From: Aquiflexum balticum DSM 16537
GTDB lineage: Bacteria; Bacteroidota; Bacteroidia; Cytophagales; Cyclobacteriaceae
Length of the DNA stretch: 64,000 bases
Assembly: GCF_900176595.1 (NCBI RefSeq)
Contig: NZ_LT838813.1
Location: 620,001 to 684,000 of the forward strand
Direction: 5' to 3'
Shown here: positions 9,374 through 18,979 of the stretch, piece after piece
How positions within the stretch are numbered: the first letter of the stretch is position 1
Layout: each line of letters opens with the position of its first letter
Position numbers and translations under genes: made by a program
The notes under the pieces: model-generated
Database searches by the model: none
The model's input: only the letters and a program-made list of their open reading frames with translations
What the model was told of the DNA's origin: nothing

Positions 9374-10981
9374 ATGGAAATTTCCAATCCGATTTACATC
9401 GATGCAATTTGGTTGTCTGCTGCCTTTTTTTGTGGTGTGCTAGCCAAAAGAATAGGTCTTCCGCCCCTTGTGGGGTTTTTGTTTGCGGGATTTGCAATCA
9501 ATTTTTCAGGACTTCAGGAGGGAAATCTCAACAGTACCATTGATGTCTTGGCTGATATCGGGGTAATGATTTTACTCTTTACCATAGGGCTAAAACTTAA
9601 AGTAAAAGAGCTTATCAGGCCCGAAATTTGGGTTTCGGCATCTCTGCACGTTATCCTGTCCATTTTGGCATTTTCAAGCTTTCTATTAGGCCTTACCTAC
9701 TTGGGATTAAGTATTTTCGCAGATTTGGGTTTTCATAGTACCTTAATGTTAAGTTTTGCCATGAGTTTTTCGAGCACTGTTTTTGTGGTTAAAACCTTAG
9801 AGGCAAGAGGGGAATTTGATTCTTATCACGGCAAGATTGCTATTGGCATTTTGGTAATTCAGGACATCTTTGCAGTGCTTTTTATAGCAGTTTCGGATCA
9901 AAAAATCCCTTCCCTGTGGATTTTAGCACTTCCCATAATTTTGTGGTTGTTACAGAAAATTCTCAGCAAGCTTCTCCACCAAATGGAACATGGCGAACTG
10001 TTTTCGTTTTTTGGTTTCTTTGCCACATTTATTGCAGGGGCATTGATTTTCAGCTTGGTAGGCTTAAAGGCCGATTTGGGGGCATTGGTAAGCGGAATGT
10101 TATTGGTGAATCATCCCAAAGCAGATGAACTTTACAATCGGATGGCCGAGTATAAGGATTTCTTCCTTATTGCCTTTTTTATTAATGTCGGATTGGTGGG
10201 ACTTCCAAGTATACCTACATTTAGTGTCGCATTGATTCTACTTCCTTTTGCCTTGCTAAAGGGCCTTTTGTTTTTGTACATTCTCTCCAGGTTTTCCATG
10301 CAACCACGAACCGGGTATCTCACTGCTTTGAGTTTGACAAATTTCAGTGAATTTGGTTTGATTGTGGGAATCGTTGGACTTCAAATTGGACTGCTTCCCA
10401 ATGAATGGATTGTGGCTTTGGCACTGTTAATGTCTTTTTCTTTTATTTTGGCAGCACCGTTAAATGTCTTTTCCCATGAAATTTTTGATCGTTACAAGGG
10501 GATTATTTTAAAATTAAATAAGAAAAAGAATAGTGTGGATTGTGAACCCCTGGATTTTGGGAATGCTGAGATTTTGGTGGTTGGTTTGGGAAGTATTGGA
10601 AAGCACACTTTTGAAGCACTATTCGAAACTCATGGAAATAAAGTTCTGGGACTCGATTATAATCCTGACTTAATTTCAGAGCTTCAAACACAGGGGAATC
10701 AGGTATTGTGGGCAGACGTCACAGATAGCGAACTATGGGATAATGTAGATTGCAAAAATATTAAAACAGTATTCATGACGGTAAGCGATTATTCCACGAA
10801 TCTCAATGCCTTGAAAGAGATCGCCCGCATAAAGGATCGACCGTTTAAAATATTCTCTTTGAGCCAATATACTGAACAAACGGCAAAGTACCGTTCTTTA
10901 GGAGTGGACTATGTTTTTGAGTATAAAGAAAACCTTGGTAAGGATTTTGTGTCCAATGCGCTTGATTTTAAAAGTATGTAG
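9374..10981 (+). CDS. CPA2-family cation:proton antiporter with C-terminal NAD-binding (TrkA-N) domain
   Basis: 535 residues. Residues 1 to about 385 form roughly 12 membrane helices with CPA2/Kef features, including GLPPLVGFLFAGF near the start, SFSSTVFVVKTLE, and KIAIGILVIQDIFAVLF with the conserved membrane-embedded Asp. A hydrophilic linker leads to a Rossmann domain beginning AEILVVGLGSIGKHT near residue 397, which binds NAD(H) or nucleotides and gates transport. The protein should exchange monovalent cations (K+ or Na+) for protons in the inner membrane. No TrkA-C domain or KefF/KefG-type ancillary gene is adjacent. The 290-bp region upstream holds no gene. Confidence 0.85.
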   Translation: MEISNPIYIDAIWLSAAFFCGVLAKRIGLPPLVGFLFAGFAINFSGLQEGNLNSTIDVLADIGVMILLFTIGLKLKVKELIRPEIWVSASLHVILSILAFSSFLLGLTYLGLSIFADLGFHSTLMLSFAMSFSSTVFVVKTLEARGEFDSYHGKIAIGILVIQDIFAVLFIAVSDQKIPSLWILALPIILWLLQKILSKLLHQMEHGELFSFFGFFATFIAGALIFSLVGLKADLGALVSGMLLVNHPKADELYNRMAEYKDFFLIAFFINVGLVGLPSIPTFSVALILLPFALLKGLLFLYILSRFSMQPRTGYLTALSLTNFSEFGLIVGIVGLQIGLLPNEWIVALALLMSFSFILAAPLNVFSHEIFDRYKGIILKLNKKKNSVDCEPLDFGNAEILVVGLGSIGKHTFEALFETHGNKVLGLDYNPDLISELQTQGNQVLWADVTDSELWDNVDCKNIKTVFMTVSDYSTNLNALKEIARIKDRPFKIFSLSQYTEQTAKYRSLGVDYVFEYKENLGKDFVSNALDFKSM

Positions 10982-10982
10982 C

Positions 10983-11747
10983 TTAACCGCTTCGATCCGA
11001 CAAAAATTTTTCAATAGTCCTTAGAGCCTCTTCTTGTTGTTCAAACATCCCCATGTGACCTACTCCGATCATTTCATGATAAAGGGTACCAAAAGGTTGG
11101 TGTAATCTGCTGGACTCGACCTTGACAGCCGGGTCCAAATCACCTGCAATCATTAATTTGGGTCCCTGAAAAGTTTTCCACACATCAAATCTATCCTTCC
11201 TGTCCCGCATAGCTGCGATAAAAGCAAGAATGCCTTGCTTGGAGCTCCGTTTTCCAAATGAAATCAATTCCTCAATTTTCTCTGATTGGGAAGCCCGATG
11301 TTGCTCTGAGAAAAGAGGCGGAACAAATGAATCTATAAACTTATCCACACCGTTTTTTTTGACAAAATCGATGGTTTTGTTTCTCGTTTTCTTTTTTTCT
11401 TCGTCATCAGCAAAAGCAGTAGAATGGAAAAGGCCAATGGCCTTGAGTTCCTGTCCCATCAGTTCGGCCAAGGCCAAAGTGACATATCCGCCAAGCGAAT
11501 GGCCGATGATGAAGGGATGGTGAATATGGTTTTCCTCCATCCATTCCTGAAGCAAAACCGCTGTTTCTTCCAAACTTATTTGTGTTTGATCAAGTGGACT
11601 TTCACCAAATCCGGGGAGATCGGGACAGAATACCTGATAGGACTTGGATAAGTGATCTGAAAAAGTTTTCCACATTTCTTTGGACTCACAAAATCCGTGA
11701 ATTAAGATAAGTGCTTGGCCGGTTCCTTTTTGAGAAAAAGCTATCAT
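10983..11747 (-). CDS. Alpha/beta-fold hydrolase
   Basis: 254 residues with a complete catalytic triad: nucleophile elbow GHSLGG at 82-87 (Ser84), acid near Asp205 in AGDLDPAV, and His231 in GVGHMGMF. The oxyanion region is HGFCES at 17-22. The fold is that of small esterases, lipases and haloperoxidase-like enzymes; the substrate cannot be inferred. The gene ends 1 bp from the convergent antiporter gene. An inverted repeat (ATCCTGAC / GTCAGGAT at 11764-11785) lies just 5' of the start. Confidence 0.85.
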   Translation of the reverse strand: MIAFSQKGTGQALILIHGFCESKEMWKTFSDHLSKSYQVFCPDLPGFGESPLDQTQISLEETAVLLQEWMEENHIHHPFIIGHSLGGYVTLALAELMGQELKAIGLFHSTAFADDEEKKKTRNKTIDFVKKNGVDKFIDSFVPPLFSEQHRASQSEKIEELISFGKRSSKQGILAFIAAMRDRKDRFDVWKTFQGPKLMIAGDLDPAVKVESSRLHQPFGTLYHEMIGVGHMGMFEQQEEALRTIEKFLSDRSG

Positions 11748-11763
11748 TTTCTAAAAATACAAA

Positions 11764-11785
11764 ATCCTGACTACTTGGTCAGGAT
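11764..11785. terminator. Hairpin ATCCTGAC-6 nt-GTCAGGAT
   Basis: A perfect 8-bp stem with a 6-nt loop. On the minus strand the stem is followed by TTTGTATTTTT, so it could terminate transcripts reading out of dxs towards the hydrolase gene. A sibling hairpin with the same CCTGAC/GTCAGG core occurs at 25220-25235. Confidence 0.45.
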
Positions 11786-11937
11786 CTATTATATTTTTAA
11801 ACCAAGAAATTCATTCTTTGCTTTATCAACCCTCCAAAAAATTTCCCCGAATTGCCAAGCTGTAAGCATTCAATCTTCAAATTTTGTACTATGACTAACC
11901 CCTGCCTAATGCCACCTACCACTAATGTCCTCTCATA

Positions 11938-12000
11938 CCTACTGCGACTGCCTACTGAGAACCGCCTACTGAGAACTGCGACTGCCTACTGAACACTTTC
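11938..12000. repeat. Degenerate short tandem repeat (CCTACTGAGAAC / GCGACTG units)
   Basis: The stretch is built from interleaved copies of ACTGCGACTGCCTACTGA and CCTACTGAGAAC, repeated about four times with small variations, and preceded by looser copies from about 11890. It lies just downstream of the dxs stop. Such low-complexity repeats occur between genes in many Bacteroidota; similar-looking but different-sequence stretches occur at 20196-20320, 20575-20606 and 38672-38722 in this window. Confidence 0.7.
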
Positions 12001-12005
12001 CCCAC

Positions 12006-13922
12006 CTAACTTCTAACCTTAATTTCAGCCATCTCCCTTACCACCTGAGCAATTCCCTCAGGATCAAAACCACATTCACGGTGAAGTTCAATCTGCTCTC
12101 CATGTTCAATGATGGCATCAGGGATACCGAGCCTCTTTACTTGAGCTGAATAACCATTGTCCACCATCCATTCCAATACGGCTGAACCGAATCCGCCCAT
12201 CAGGCAACCGTCTTCTACGGTGATGACTTTTTTGAATTTCCCGAATACTTCATGAAGCAGTGATTCATCCAAAGGCTTCACAAAACGCATATCATAATGC
12301 GCAGGATTCAATCCTTCTTTGGCTAAAAGCTCGGAAGCAGTCACTGCATAATTACCAATATGGCCAATGGTTAAGATGGCAACTTCCTCTCCTTCTTTGA
12401 TGATTCTTCCCTGTCCTATAGGAATTTCTCTCATAGGTGTTCTCCATTCAGTCATGACACCCTGTCCTCTAGGATATCTGATAGAAAAAGGCCCTTCAAA
12501 TTTAGTGGCAGTGTACATCAGACTTCTGAGTTCAGACTCATCCATAGGGGCAGTGACGACCATATTTGGTATGCACCTAAAATAAGCCATGTCATATGCC
12601 CCGTGATGGGTCGGACCATCTGCACCTGCAAATCCCGCCCTGTCCAAACAAAATACAACCTGAAGATTCTGTATAGCCACATCGTGGACTACCTGGTCAT
12701 AGGCCCTTTGCATAAAGGAACTGTAGATATTGCAAAAAGGAATCAGTCCTTGCGTAGCAAGACCTGCAGAAAAAGTCACGGCATGTTGCTCTGCAATTCC
12801 CACATCAAATGCCCTGTCAGGCATTTCTTTCATCATAATATTCAGAGAGGAGCCTGAGGGCATGGCAGGAGTAATCCCCATGATCTTATCATTTTCCTTT
12901 GCCAGTTCCACCAAAGTATGTCCAAATACATCCTGGTATTTTGGTGCCTGTGGAGTAATAGGTGTCTTTTTATAAATTTCCCCAGTGACTTTGTCAAAAA
13001 GTCCGGGAGCATGCCAAGTAGTTTTATTGCCGGTTTCAGCCGGGGCATATCCCTTCCCTTTTACAGTGATGCAGTGAAGGATTTTGGGTCCGGGGATATC
13101 CCTTAGGTCAGCAAGGATTTCCACCAAATGATGTACATCATGGCCATCTACAGGTCCGAAATATCTTAAATTGAGTGATTCAAAAAGATTACTTTGCTTT
13201 AGAACGGCAGATTTGATTGCCCCTTCTACCTTGGAAATGATTTCCTGGGCAGAAGATCCGAATTTGCTGATTTTACCCAACAAATTCCAAATATCATCTT
13301 TTACTCTATTGTAAGTATGAGAAGTGGTGATATCGGTAAGATAATCTTTTAAAGCACCTACATTTGGGTCTATGGACATACAATTATCATTGAGAATGAT
13401 AATCATATTGGTATCTGAAACACCTGCATGGTTCATGGCTTCAAATGCCATACCCCCGGTCATAGAACCATCTCCTATAACAGCCACATGCTGTTTGTAT
13501 TTATCGCCTTTGTATTTGGAGGCCATGGCCATACCCAATGCCGCAGAAATGGAGGTACTTGAATGACCTACTCCAAAAGTATCGTATTCGCTTTCTTTTC
13601 TTTTTGGAAACCCTGATAATCCTCCATAAATCCGGTTGGTATGGAACTTTTCTTTTCTCCCGGTCAGAATTTTATGCCCATAAGCCTGATGTCCCACATC
13701 CCATACCAATTGGTCTTCCGGTGTATTCAACACATAATGTAATGCAACCGTAAGCTCAACGACACCAAGACTTGCCCCGAAATGACCCCCATATACCGAG
13801 ACATTGTCAACAATAAATTGTCTGAGTTCATCACAAATCTGGACTAGCTGGTCTTTGGGTAATTTTTTCAGATCATTGGGTGTATTGATCTTGGAGAGTA
13901 ATTTACCGGGTTTGATTATCAT
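12006..13922 (-). CDS. dxs: 1-deoxy-D-xylulose-5-phosphate synthase
   Basis: 638 residues, standard length. It condenses pyruvate and glyceraldehyde-3-phosphate, the first step of the MEP isoprenoid pathway, with thiamine diphosphate in the cytoplasm. Visible motifs are GGHFGASLG near 46-54, the TPP/Mg site GDGSMTGG at 150-157 with NDN (NDNCMSIDP) downstream, the transketolase pyrimidine domain with AEQHAVTFSAGLA, and DRAGFAGADGPTHHG. It starts at an ATG with no close co-directional neighbour upstream. Its isoprenoid products feed the GGGP synthase and undecaprenyl-phosphate routes represented elsewhere in the window. Confidence 0.97.
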   Translation of the reverse strand: MIIKPGKLLSKINTPNDLKKLPKDQLVQICDELRQFIVDNVSVYGGHFGASLGVVELTVALHYVLNTPEDQLVWDVGHQAYGHKILTGRKEKFHTNRIYGGLSGFPKRKESEYDTFGVGHSSTSISAALGMAMASKYKGDKYKQHVAVIGDGSMTGGMAFEAMNHAGVSDTNMIIILNDNCMSIDPNVGALKDYLTDITTSHTYNRVKDDIWNLLGKISKFGSSAQEIISKVEGAIKSAVLKQSNLFESLNLRYFGPVDGHDVHHLVEILADLRDIPGPKILHCITVKGKGYAPAETGNKTTWHAPGLFDKVTGEIYKKTPITPQAPKYQDVFGHTLVELAKENDKIMGITPAMPSGSSLNIMMKEMPDRAFDVGIAEQHAVTFSAGLATQGLIPFCNIYSSFMQRAYDQVVHDVAIQNLQVVFCLDRAGFAGADGPTHHGAYDMAYFRCIPNMVVTAPMDESELRSLMYTATKFEGPFSIRYPRGQGVMTEWRTPMREIPIGQGRIIKEGEEVAILTIGHIGNYAVTASELLAKEGLNPAHYDMRFVKPLDESLLHEVFGKFKKVITVEDGCLMGGFGSAVLEWMVDNGYSAQVKRLGIPDAIIEHGEQIELHRECGFDPEGIAQVVREMAEIKVRS

Positions 13923-14052
13923 CAGCGATGTGTTTCGTCTTAAAGGTAATTAACATTTAACAATATTAATTGTTTTAAAAAGATCATTCCTGAAACAGTA
14001 AATTCTGAACAGGTCTTTTTTATGTCAAATATTTAAATTGCTTTTATTTAGA

Positions 14053-14060
14053 TATCTTTG
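14053..14060 (+). promoter_or_regulatory. Candidate Bacteroidota -7 box (TATCTTTG) for the scpA operon
   Basis: TATCTTTG matches the TAnnTTTG consensus of the Bacteroidota primary sigma factor exactly and sits about 45 bp before the scpA GTG start. The -33 region is weak (only T-rich sequence at the expected distance), so this is a candidate only. Confidence 0.45.
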
Positions 14061-14104
14061 GGACTAAGAGATTTGCAAAATTAAGATAAAATAAATAGTA
14101 ATCA

Positions 14105-14854
14105 GTGAGTTTCGAAATCAAATTACCACTTTTCGAAGGACCTTTCGATTTGATGCTTTTCTTTATAGAAAGGGATGAATTGGATATTTATGATATTCCC
14201 ATCGCTAAAATTACCAAAGATTTCCTTGAATATATCCATCATTTGGAAAAAATGGAAATAGAAGTGGCCAGTGATTTTATTTTATTTGCAGCCACTTTGA
14301 TGAAGATCAAGTCAAAAATGCTGATTCCCAGACCAGAAATTGATGAAAATGGCGAGGAAATAGATCCAAGGGAAGAATTGGTAAGGCATCTCTTGGAATA
14401 TAAAAAGTATAAATCCGTCATTTCCGAACTCTCCAATTTGGAGGATATCCGTATGGCGAAAGTAAAAAGGGGCAATATTCTGGATGAACTGAAGCTATTA
14501 TCCAAAGTGGATGACGTAGAAGCGGAAATGCAGGATTTGGATCTCTACAAATTATTAAAGGTGTACCAAAAAGTAATTTCAAGGTACACTTCTAGAACGG
14601 ATGATACTAAGCATACCGTAATCCAATATCCTTATACCATTGAGCAACAAAAGGACTTTGTCATGGAAAAAATCACTTTTCGGGATAAGGTTCCATTCAC
14701 TGATTTTATCAGCTATAAACCTGACAAAATTTTCGTTATTTATACATTTTTAGCCATTTTAGAACTTCTTCAATTATCTATGGTTACCATTGTGATTGGA
14801 GAGGGATTCAATAATTTTTGGGTAGAAAAGAAAGAAACAGTGCCGATCGAATAG
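14105..14854 (+). CDS. scpA: Segregation and condensation protein A
   Basis: 249 residues with the ScpA opening FEIKLPLFEGPFDLMLFFIE, then DIYDIPIAKIT and FILFAATLMKIKSKMLIP. ScpA is the kleisin that bridges SMC heads with ScpB during chromosome segregation. It begins with GTG at 14105; no ATG lies nearby in frame. The gene is followed after 3 bp by the flippase-like gene and then by murF-alr, suggesting a single transcript. No scpB or smc is in the window. Confidence 0.93.
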   Translation: MSFEIKLPLFEGPFDLMLFFIERDELDIYDIPIAKITKDFLEYIHHLEKMEIEVASDFILFAATLMKIKSKMLIPRPEIDENGEEIDPREELVRHLLEYKKYKSVISELSNLEDIRMAKVKRGNILDELKLLSKVDDVEAEMQDLDLYKLLKVYQKVISRYTSRTDDTKHTVIQYPYTIEQQKDFVMEKITFRDKVPFTDFISYKPDKIFVIYTFLAILELLQLSMVTIVIGEGFNNFWVEKKETVPIE

Positions 14855-14857
14855 GAT

Positions 14858-15922
14858 ATGAAGTTAGATAACAAGAAGATTTTCGAAACCCTTAACCCCA
14901 ATAAGGTTTGGGTTCCGGTTTTGATAGGCTTGGGCATAGTTTTTTTTATGTTTTACCTTGATCCCAATATCAATGCAAAAACATTAAAGGGTGTTTTCGA
15001 TGCTTCTGCATGGGGTATAGTGATTGCCATATTGGTTATACTTGGCAGAGATGCAGGATATGTTTATAGGATCAGAGAAATAACCGACAGGCATCTTACT
15101 TGGACAAGAGCTATTTACGTCATCATTCTTTGGGAATTTGCATCTGCAGTCACCCCTTCTGTAGTCGGTGGAACAGCCGTAGCCATATTTATTCTGAACA
15201 AAGAAGGCATCAAATTAGGGAAAGCCATTGCTTTTGTCATGGTGACTGCAATACTGGACAACCTGTTCTTTGTGATCGGGGCACCGATTATTTTATTTTT
15301 TGCAAAAGGAAATATATTTCCAACCAGCAGGGTAATGGAAATGAAGCTCGGAAGAAGCCTGGAAGTTTTATTTTGGGCAAGTTATACCATGTATGCCCTT
15401 TATTCTCTGGTAATGGCAGCGGCATTGTTTTACAGACCAAGGGTTTTTAAATCGATATTATTGAAGCTATATTCGATCAGATGGCTCAAAAAATGGAAAC
15501 ATTCGGCCAATGAATACGGGAATCAAATCATAGAGGCTTCCAAAGAATTGAAGGGACGGAAACTGAAATTTTGGGCGCCTGTAATATTGGCTACGATATT
15601 CATTTGGAGCTCACGGTACTTGATGTTGAACGCCCTCATCGGAGCATATGAATCCCTTGACGTCCAAGAACATATCATTATCTTTGCCAGGCAGGTCATC
15701 ATGTGGATTGTCATGATGATATCCCCAACACCGGGAAGCAGTGGTACTGCCGAGTTCTTTTTTGCCCAGTTCTTTGCTGAATTCCTTACCGGTTACACCT
15801 TTGTCACAAGTATACTATGGAGGATGCTTTCTTATTATCCATACCTATTGCTAGGTGCGATATTCCTACCAAGATGGATCAAGCAGGTATTTTTTGTGAA
15901 AAAGGATGAAAAAGAAGAGTAA
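14858..15922 (+). CDS. Lysylphosphatidylglycerol synthase transmembrane-domain (YbhN-like) membrane protein
   Basis: 354 residues with about eight membrane helices. Recognisable features are WEFASAVTPSVVGGTAVAIFIL, where the Pro and Gly residues are conserved in the LPG_synthase_TM family, and a late SPTPGSSGTAEFFFAQFF, the family's signature. The family includes the flippase half of MprF and standalone lipid transport proteins. No soluble aminoacyl-transferase domain is attached, so lysyl transfer is not expected. It lies 3 bp after scpA and 23 bp before murF-alr. Confidence 0.85.
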   Translation: MKLDNKKIFETLNPNKVWVPVLIGLGIVFFMFYLDPNINAKTLKGVFDASAWGIVIAILVILGRDAGYVYRIREITDRHLTWTRAIYVIILWEFASAVTPSVVGGTAVAIFILNKEGIKLGKAIAFVMVTAILDNLFFVIGAPIILFFAKGNIFPTSRVMEMKLGRSLEVLFWASYTMYALYSLVMAAALFYRPRVFKSILLKLYSIRWLKKWKHSANEYGNQIIEASKELKGRKLKFWAPVILATIFIWSSRYLMLNALIGAYESLDVQEHIIIFARQVIMWIVMMISPTPGSSGTAEFFFAQFFAEFLTGYTFVTSILWRMLSYYPYLLLGAIFLPRWIKQVFFVKKDEKEE

Positions 15923-15945
15923 AACCAAATACATACATTTGATAA

Positions 15946-18414
15946 ATGATCCAACCCCTTACGGCACATCAAATCTGTGAAATAATAAATGGTCAGGTTT
16001 TGTCCGGGAATCAAGACGCTTTGATCCATCAGGTGGCAATAGACTCACGCAATATTCTACAGCCTTATGCCACTTTATTCATAGCCTTAAAGGGGGCCAA
16101 ATTTGATGGTCATGATTTTATCCCAACAGTAATTGAAGCGGGAATTCGTTGCTTTTTGGTCAAAAAAGATTTTAAACTGAATCCCGGAATTGATTCAGAA
16201 ATTGTTTTCATTGGGGCTGATGATACCCTAAAAGCATTGCAACAAATTGCTGCCTACCAAAGAAGTCTTTTTGATGGTCCTTTGGTTGGAATCACCGGCA
16301 GCAATGGAAAGACCATTGTCAAGGAGTGGCTCGGACAGGTCTTAAGTCAGCAATATGCAGTGGCAAAAAGTCCCAAAAGCTATAACAGTCAAGTGGGCGT
16401 TCCTTTATCCATTTTCGGTATTTCACCATATCATCAGGTTGCGGTATTGGAAGCCGGGATTTCCCAAACCGCCGAGATGCAAAAATTGGCAGCTATGCTT
16501 AAACCGAATCTGGGAATATTTACCAATATCGGTACTGCCCATGAGGAGGGTTTTGAAAGCATGGAGCAAAAATTATCTGAAAAAGCCAAGCTTTTTGAAA
16601 ACTGCCAACTGATTATTTACAGAAAAGATCATCAATCCATCCATCAATATCTTAAAAGTCAATTTTCGGATGAAAAACTAGTTGGTTGGTCTGATTATCC
16701 CGGAGCTGATTATACTTTTTCTGTAAAAAAAGAGCAAGAGAGATCCAAAATACTCCTCTTGAAACCGGATATGAGTATTTTCACTTTTTTGGTACCCTTC
16801 ACAGATGAGGCTTCTCTGGAAAATGTCCGACATGCCATTACTGCTGCTTTGGTTTTGGAAATGGATCCAAAAATGATTCAGGAGGGACTTGACCACCTTA
16901 AAGCTGTGGACATGCGCCTCACCCTTAAACCCGGGGTGAACGCTTGTTTGATCATTGATGACACTTACAACAATGATCTGGCAGGATTGAGATTGGCATT
17001 GGATTTTATGGCTGCCCAACGGCAGAAAAAAAGGAAGATCCTCATCATTTCTGATTTGTTACAAATCGGAAATAATGAAGCTGTTTATCAGGAAGTGGCA
17101 AGGTTGGTTGATTTTCATGAAATAGATAAAATCATTGCTGTAGGAAGTGAAATTGAGATTTTGATCAAAAATTTAGGGTCAAAGGGAATTTTGTTTAAAA
17201 ACACGGATTCTCTCCTTAAAGCAATCGATACTAGGGATTTTGAAAATGACCTGATTTTGGTAACAGGTGCCAGAAAATTCGGTTTTGAATCCATTGTCGA
17301 TATACTGCAACAAAGGATTCATGGAACTACCCTGGAGATCAACCTTAATTCCTTGACGCACAACTATAATTTTTACAAAACAAAATTACTCCCAATGACC
17401 AAAGTTATGGTCATGGTAAAAGCATTTGCTTATGGCGGGGGTGCGGCGGAAATAGCCAATCACCTCCAACAACTTAAGGCAGATTATCTTGCAGTGGCCT
17501 ACACTGACGAAGGTGTAGCGCTGCGAAATGAAGGAATCAAATTGCCCATAATGGTTCTCAATCCTGTGCAGGAATCTTTTTTTCAACTCGAAAAATTCAA
17601 TCTTGAACCCGTGGTTTATTCCCCTCAGTTTTTTGAGCAATTGGGGAAATATTGTAAAAGCCAGGGAAGCGGAATGAAAATACACCTTGATCTGGATACC
17701 GGAATGCATAGGCTTGGCTTTGAACCTAAGCATTTGAAAAGGTTGGAGGAATTGATTCACGAATTTCCTGACCTTAAAATCGAAAGTGTTTATACCCACC
17801 TTGCGGGGGCTGATGAGGAAGAACATCACAACTTTACCCTGCATCAATTGGAAACTTTTCTGATGATGTCCCAAAAACTATCTGACAAACTGAATTATTC
17901 CCCTTTAAGGCATGCCCTCAATTCGGCCGGAATCGTTAGATTCCCTGAATATCAAATGGATATGGTTCGATTAGGAATCGGATTATATGGAGTGGAGGTA
18001 AGCGGAAAATATGATGCGCACCTCAGATCCATCAGTACCTTGAAGACTACCATTTCTCAGATCAAACGCCTGGATCTCGGAGATACTATTGGCTATGGAA
18101 GAAAAGGGGTAATGAAAACGGATGGGCAGATTGCTACCATTGCAATTGGATATGCAGATGGTTATGATAGGAGATTCAGCAATGGAAAAGGGTTCGTAGA
18201 GATTCACGGACAAAAGGCCCCTGTGATCGGAAATGTCTGCATGGACATGACCATGATAGATATCACTGGAATAGATGCAAAAGAAGGAGACGAGGTCATC
18301 ATCTATGGCCCCGGTATTTCCCTTAAGGAACTTGCCAATAGAATCGGAACCATTCCTTATGAGTTGCTGACCAATATCAGCAGCAGGGTGAAGAGGGTGT
18401 ATTATTTGGATTGA
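15946..18414 (+). CDS. Bifunctional UDP-MurNAc-tripeptide:D-Ala-D-Ala ligase / alanine racemase
   Basis: 822 residues joining two enzymes of peptidoglycan precursor synthesis. The MurF part (to about 450) has the ATP loop GITGSNGKT at 115-123 and YNSQVGVPLSIF, with DDTYNNDLAG further on. The alanine racemase part begins near 455 and carries the PLP lysine Lys492 in VKAFAYGGG, the substrate-side DLDTGMHRLGF, GLYGVEVSG and late YADGYDRRF and GNVCMDMTMID motifs. The fusion is known in Bacteroidota and couples D-alanine production with its use. The MurF loop reads GKTIVKEW; the usual Thr after GKT is Ile here, a minor change. Confidence 0.96.
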   Translation: MIQPLTAHQICEIINGQVLSGNQDALIHQVAIDSRNILQPYATLFIALKGAKFDGHDFIPTVIEAGIRCFLVKKDFKLNPGIDSEIVFIGADDTLKALQQIAAYQRSLFDGPLVGITGSNGKTIVKEWLGQVLSQQYAVAKSPKSYNSQVGVPLSIFGISPYHQVAVLEAGISQTAEMQKLAAMLKPNLGIFTNIGTAHEEGFESMEQKLSEKAKLFENCQLIIYRKDHQSIHQYLKSQFSDEKLVGWSDYPGADYTFSVKKEQERSKILLLKPDMSIFTFLVPFTDEASLENVRHAITAALVLEMDPKMIQEGLDHLKAVDMRLTLKPGVNACLIIDDTYNNDLAGLRLALDFMAAQRQKKRKILIISDLLQIGNNEAVYQEVARLVDFHEIDKIIAVGSEIEILIKNLGSKGILFKNTDSLLKAIDTRDFENDLILVTGARKFGFESIVDILQQRIHGTTLEINLNSLTHNYNFYKTKLLPMTKVMVMVKAFAYGGGAAEIANHLQQLKADYLAVAYTDEGVALRNEGIKLPIMVLNPVQESFFQLEKFNLEPVVYSPQFFEQLGKYCKSQGSGMKIHLDLDTGMHRLGFEPKHLKRLEELIHEFPDLKIESVYTHLAGADEEEHHNFTLHQLETFLMMSQKLSDKLNYSPLRHALNSAGIVRFPEYQMDMVRLGIGLYGVEVSGKYDAHLRSISTLKTTISQIKRLDLGDTIGYGRKGVMKTDGQIATIAIGYADGYDRRFSNGKGFVEIHGQKAPVIGNVCMDMTMIDITGIDAKEGDEVIIYGPGISLKELANRIGTIPYELLTNISSRVKRVYYLD

Positions 18415-18679
18415 TGGGTTGAGTTGTTGAATTACCAATCAAATTAAATTTTATTAACGTATTGACATGACAAAATGGAAAGCAACCTTTCCTTGTCACT
18501 CCGCCAAAGGAGGAGTCTATTTTCCCAGAGCGTCATTCCTATTCTGAATGTATTTTTAAAACTGGTGTGAACTACCAATCACATCATTCGAAGCGGGACC
18601 TAGGCCAGGCAGGCGTCATGCTGAACGAAGAAGAAACATCTCACAAAGTTCCAGAAAAGGATGATTTTTACTAAAAAAG
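18415..18679. repeat. Intergenic repeat debris
   Basis: No gene is visible. The stretch contains short inverted repeats (ACTCC...GGAGT around 18498-18517), a CGTCATTCCTATTCTGAATG segment and a GCGTCATGCTGAACGAAG segment, both resembling widespread Bacteroidota intergenic repeats. CAGGCAGGCG at 18606-18615 is matched in inverted orientation by CGCCTGCCTG at 19043-19052, so these repeats bracket the palindromic element. Confidence 0.5.
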
Positions 18680-18979
18680 TTAACCCTACTTTGTCAAATT
18701 TAAAGAGGATTTACAAATTTACATTTCTATTCAATAATCCTACAGAATGAAGAAAATGTCCCTTTAGGGACTATATATGGGTAGAATGAGTTTGATTTTA
18801 GTAGGGTTTAGTGCCTTTAGGTACGGGATATATGTTGTACCTAAAGGCACAAATGCCCTTCGATTGATCTTTTTTTTTACCCATATTATGTCCCTAAAGG
18901 GACCTTAGCCAATAACAGAACATAATTTTTATTGAAAATTTTCAAATCAGGTTTCCATAACTTGACAAAGTAGGGTTAA
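18680..18979. mobile_element. 300-bp nested-palindrome element with 18-bp terminal inverted repeats (MITE-like)
   Basis: The ends are perfect inverted repeats: TTAACCCTACTTTGTCAA at 18680-18697 and TTGACAAAGTAGGGTTAA at 18962-18979. Inside is a 146-bp core with two concentric perfect 14-bp dyads: GTCCCTTTAGGGAC (18758-18771) with GTCCCTAAAGGGAC (18890-18903), and GTGCCTTTAGGTAC (18811-18824) with GTACCTAAAGGCAC (18837-18850) around a 12-nt loop. It encodes no protein. The same core recurs at 55230-55376. It is best read as a non-autonomous mobile or REP-like repeat; no transposase lies in the window, and no target-site duplication is clear. Confidence 0.75.

Noticed and set aside
18758-18903. 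CRISPR array
   Set aside because: The four repeated 14-mers are palindromic partners of a hairpin, with unequal spacing and no array of direct repeats or cas genes.
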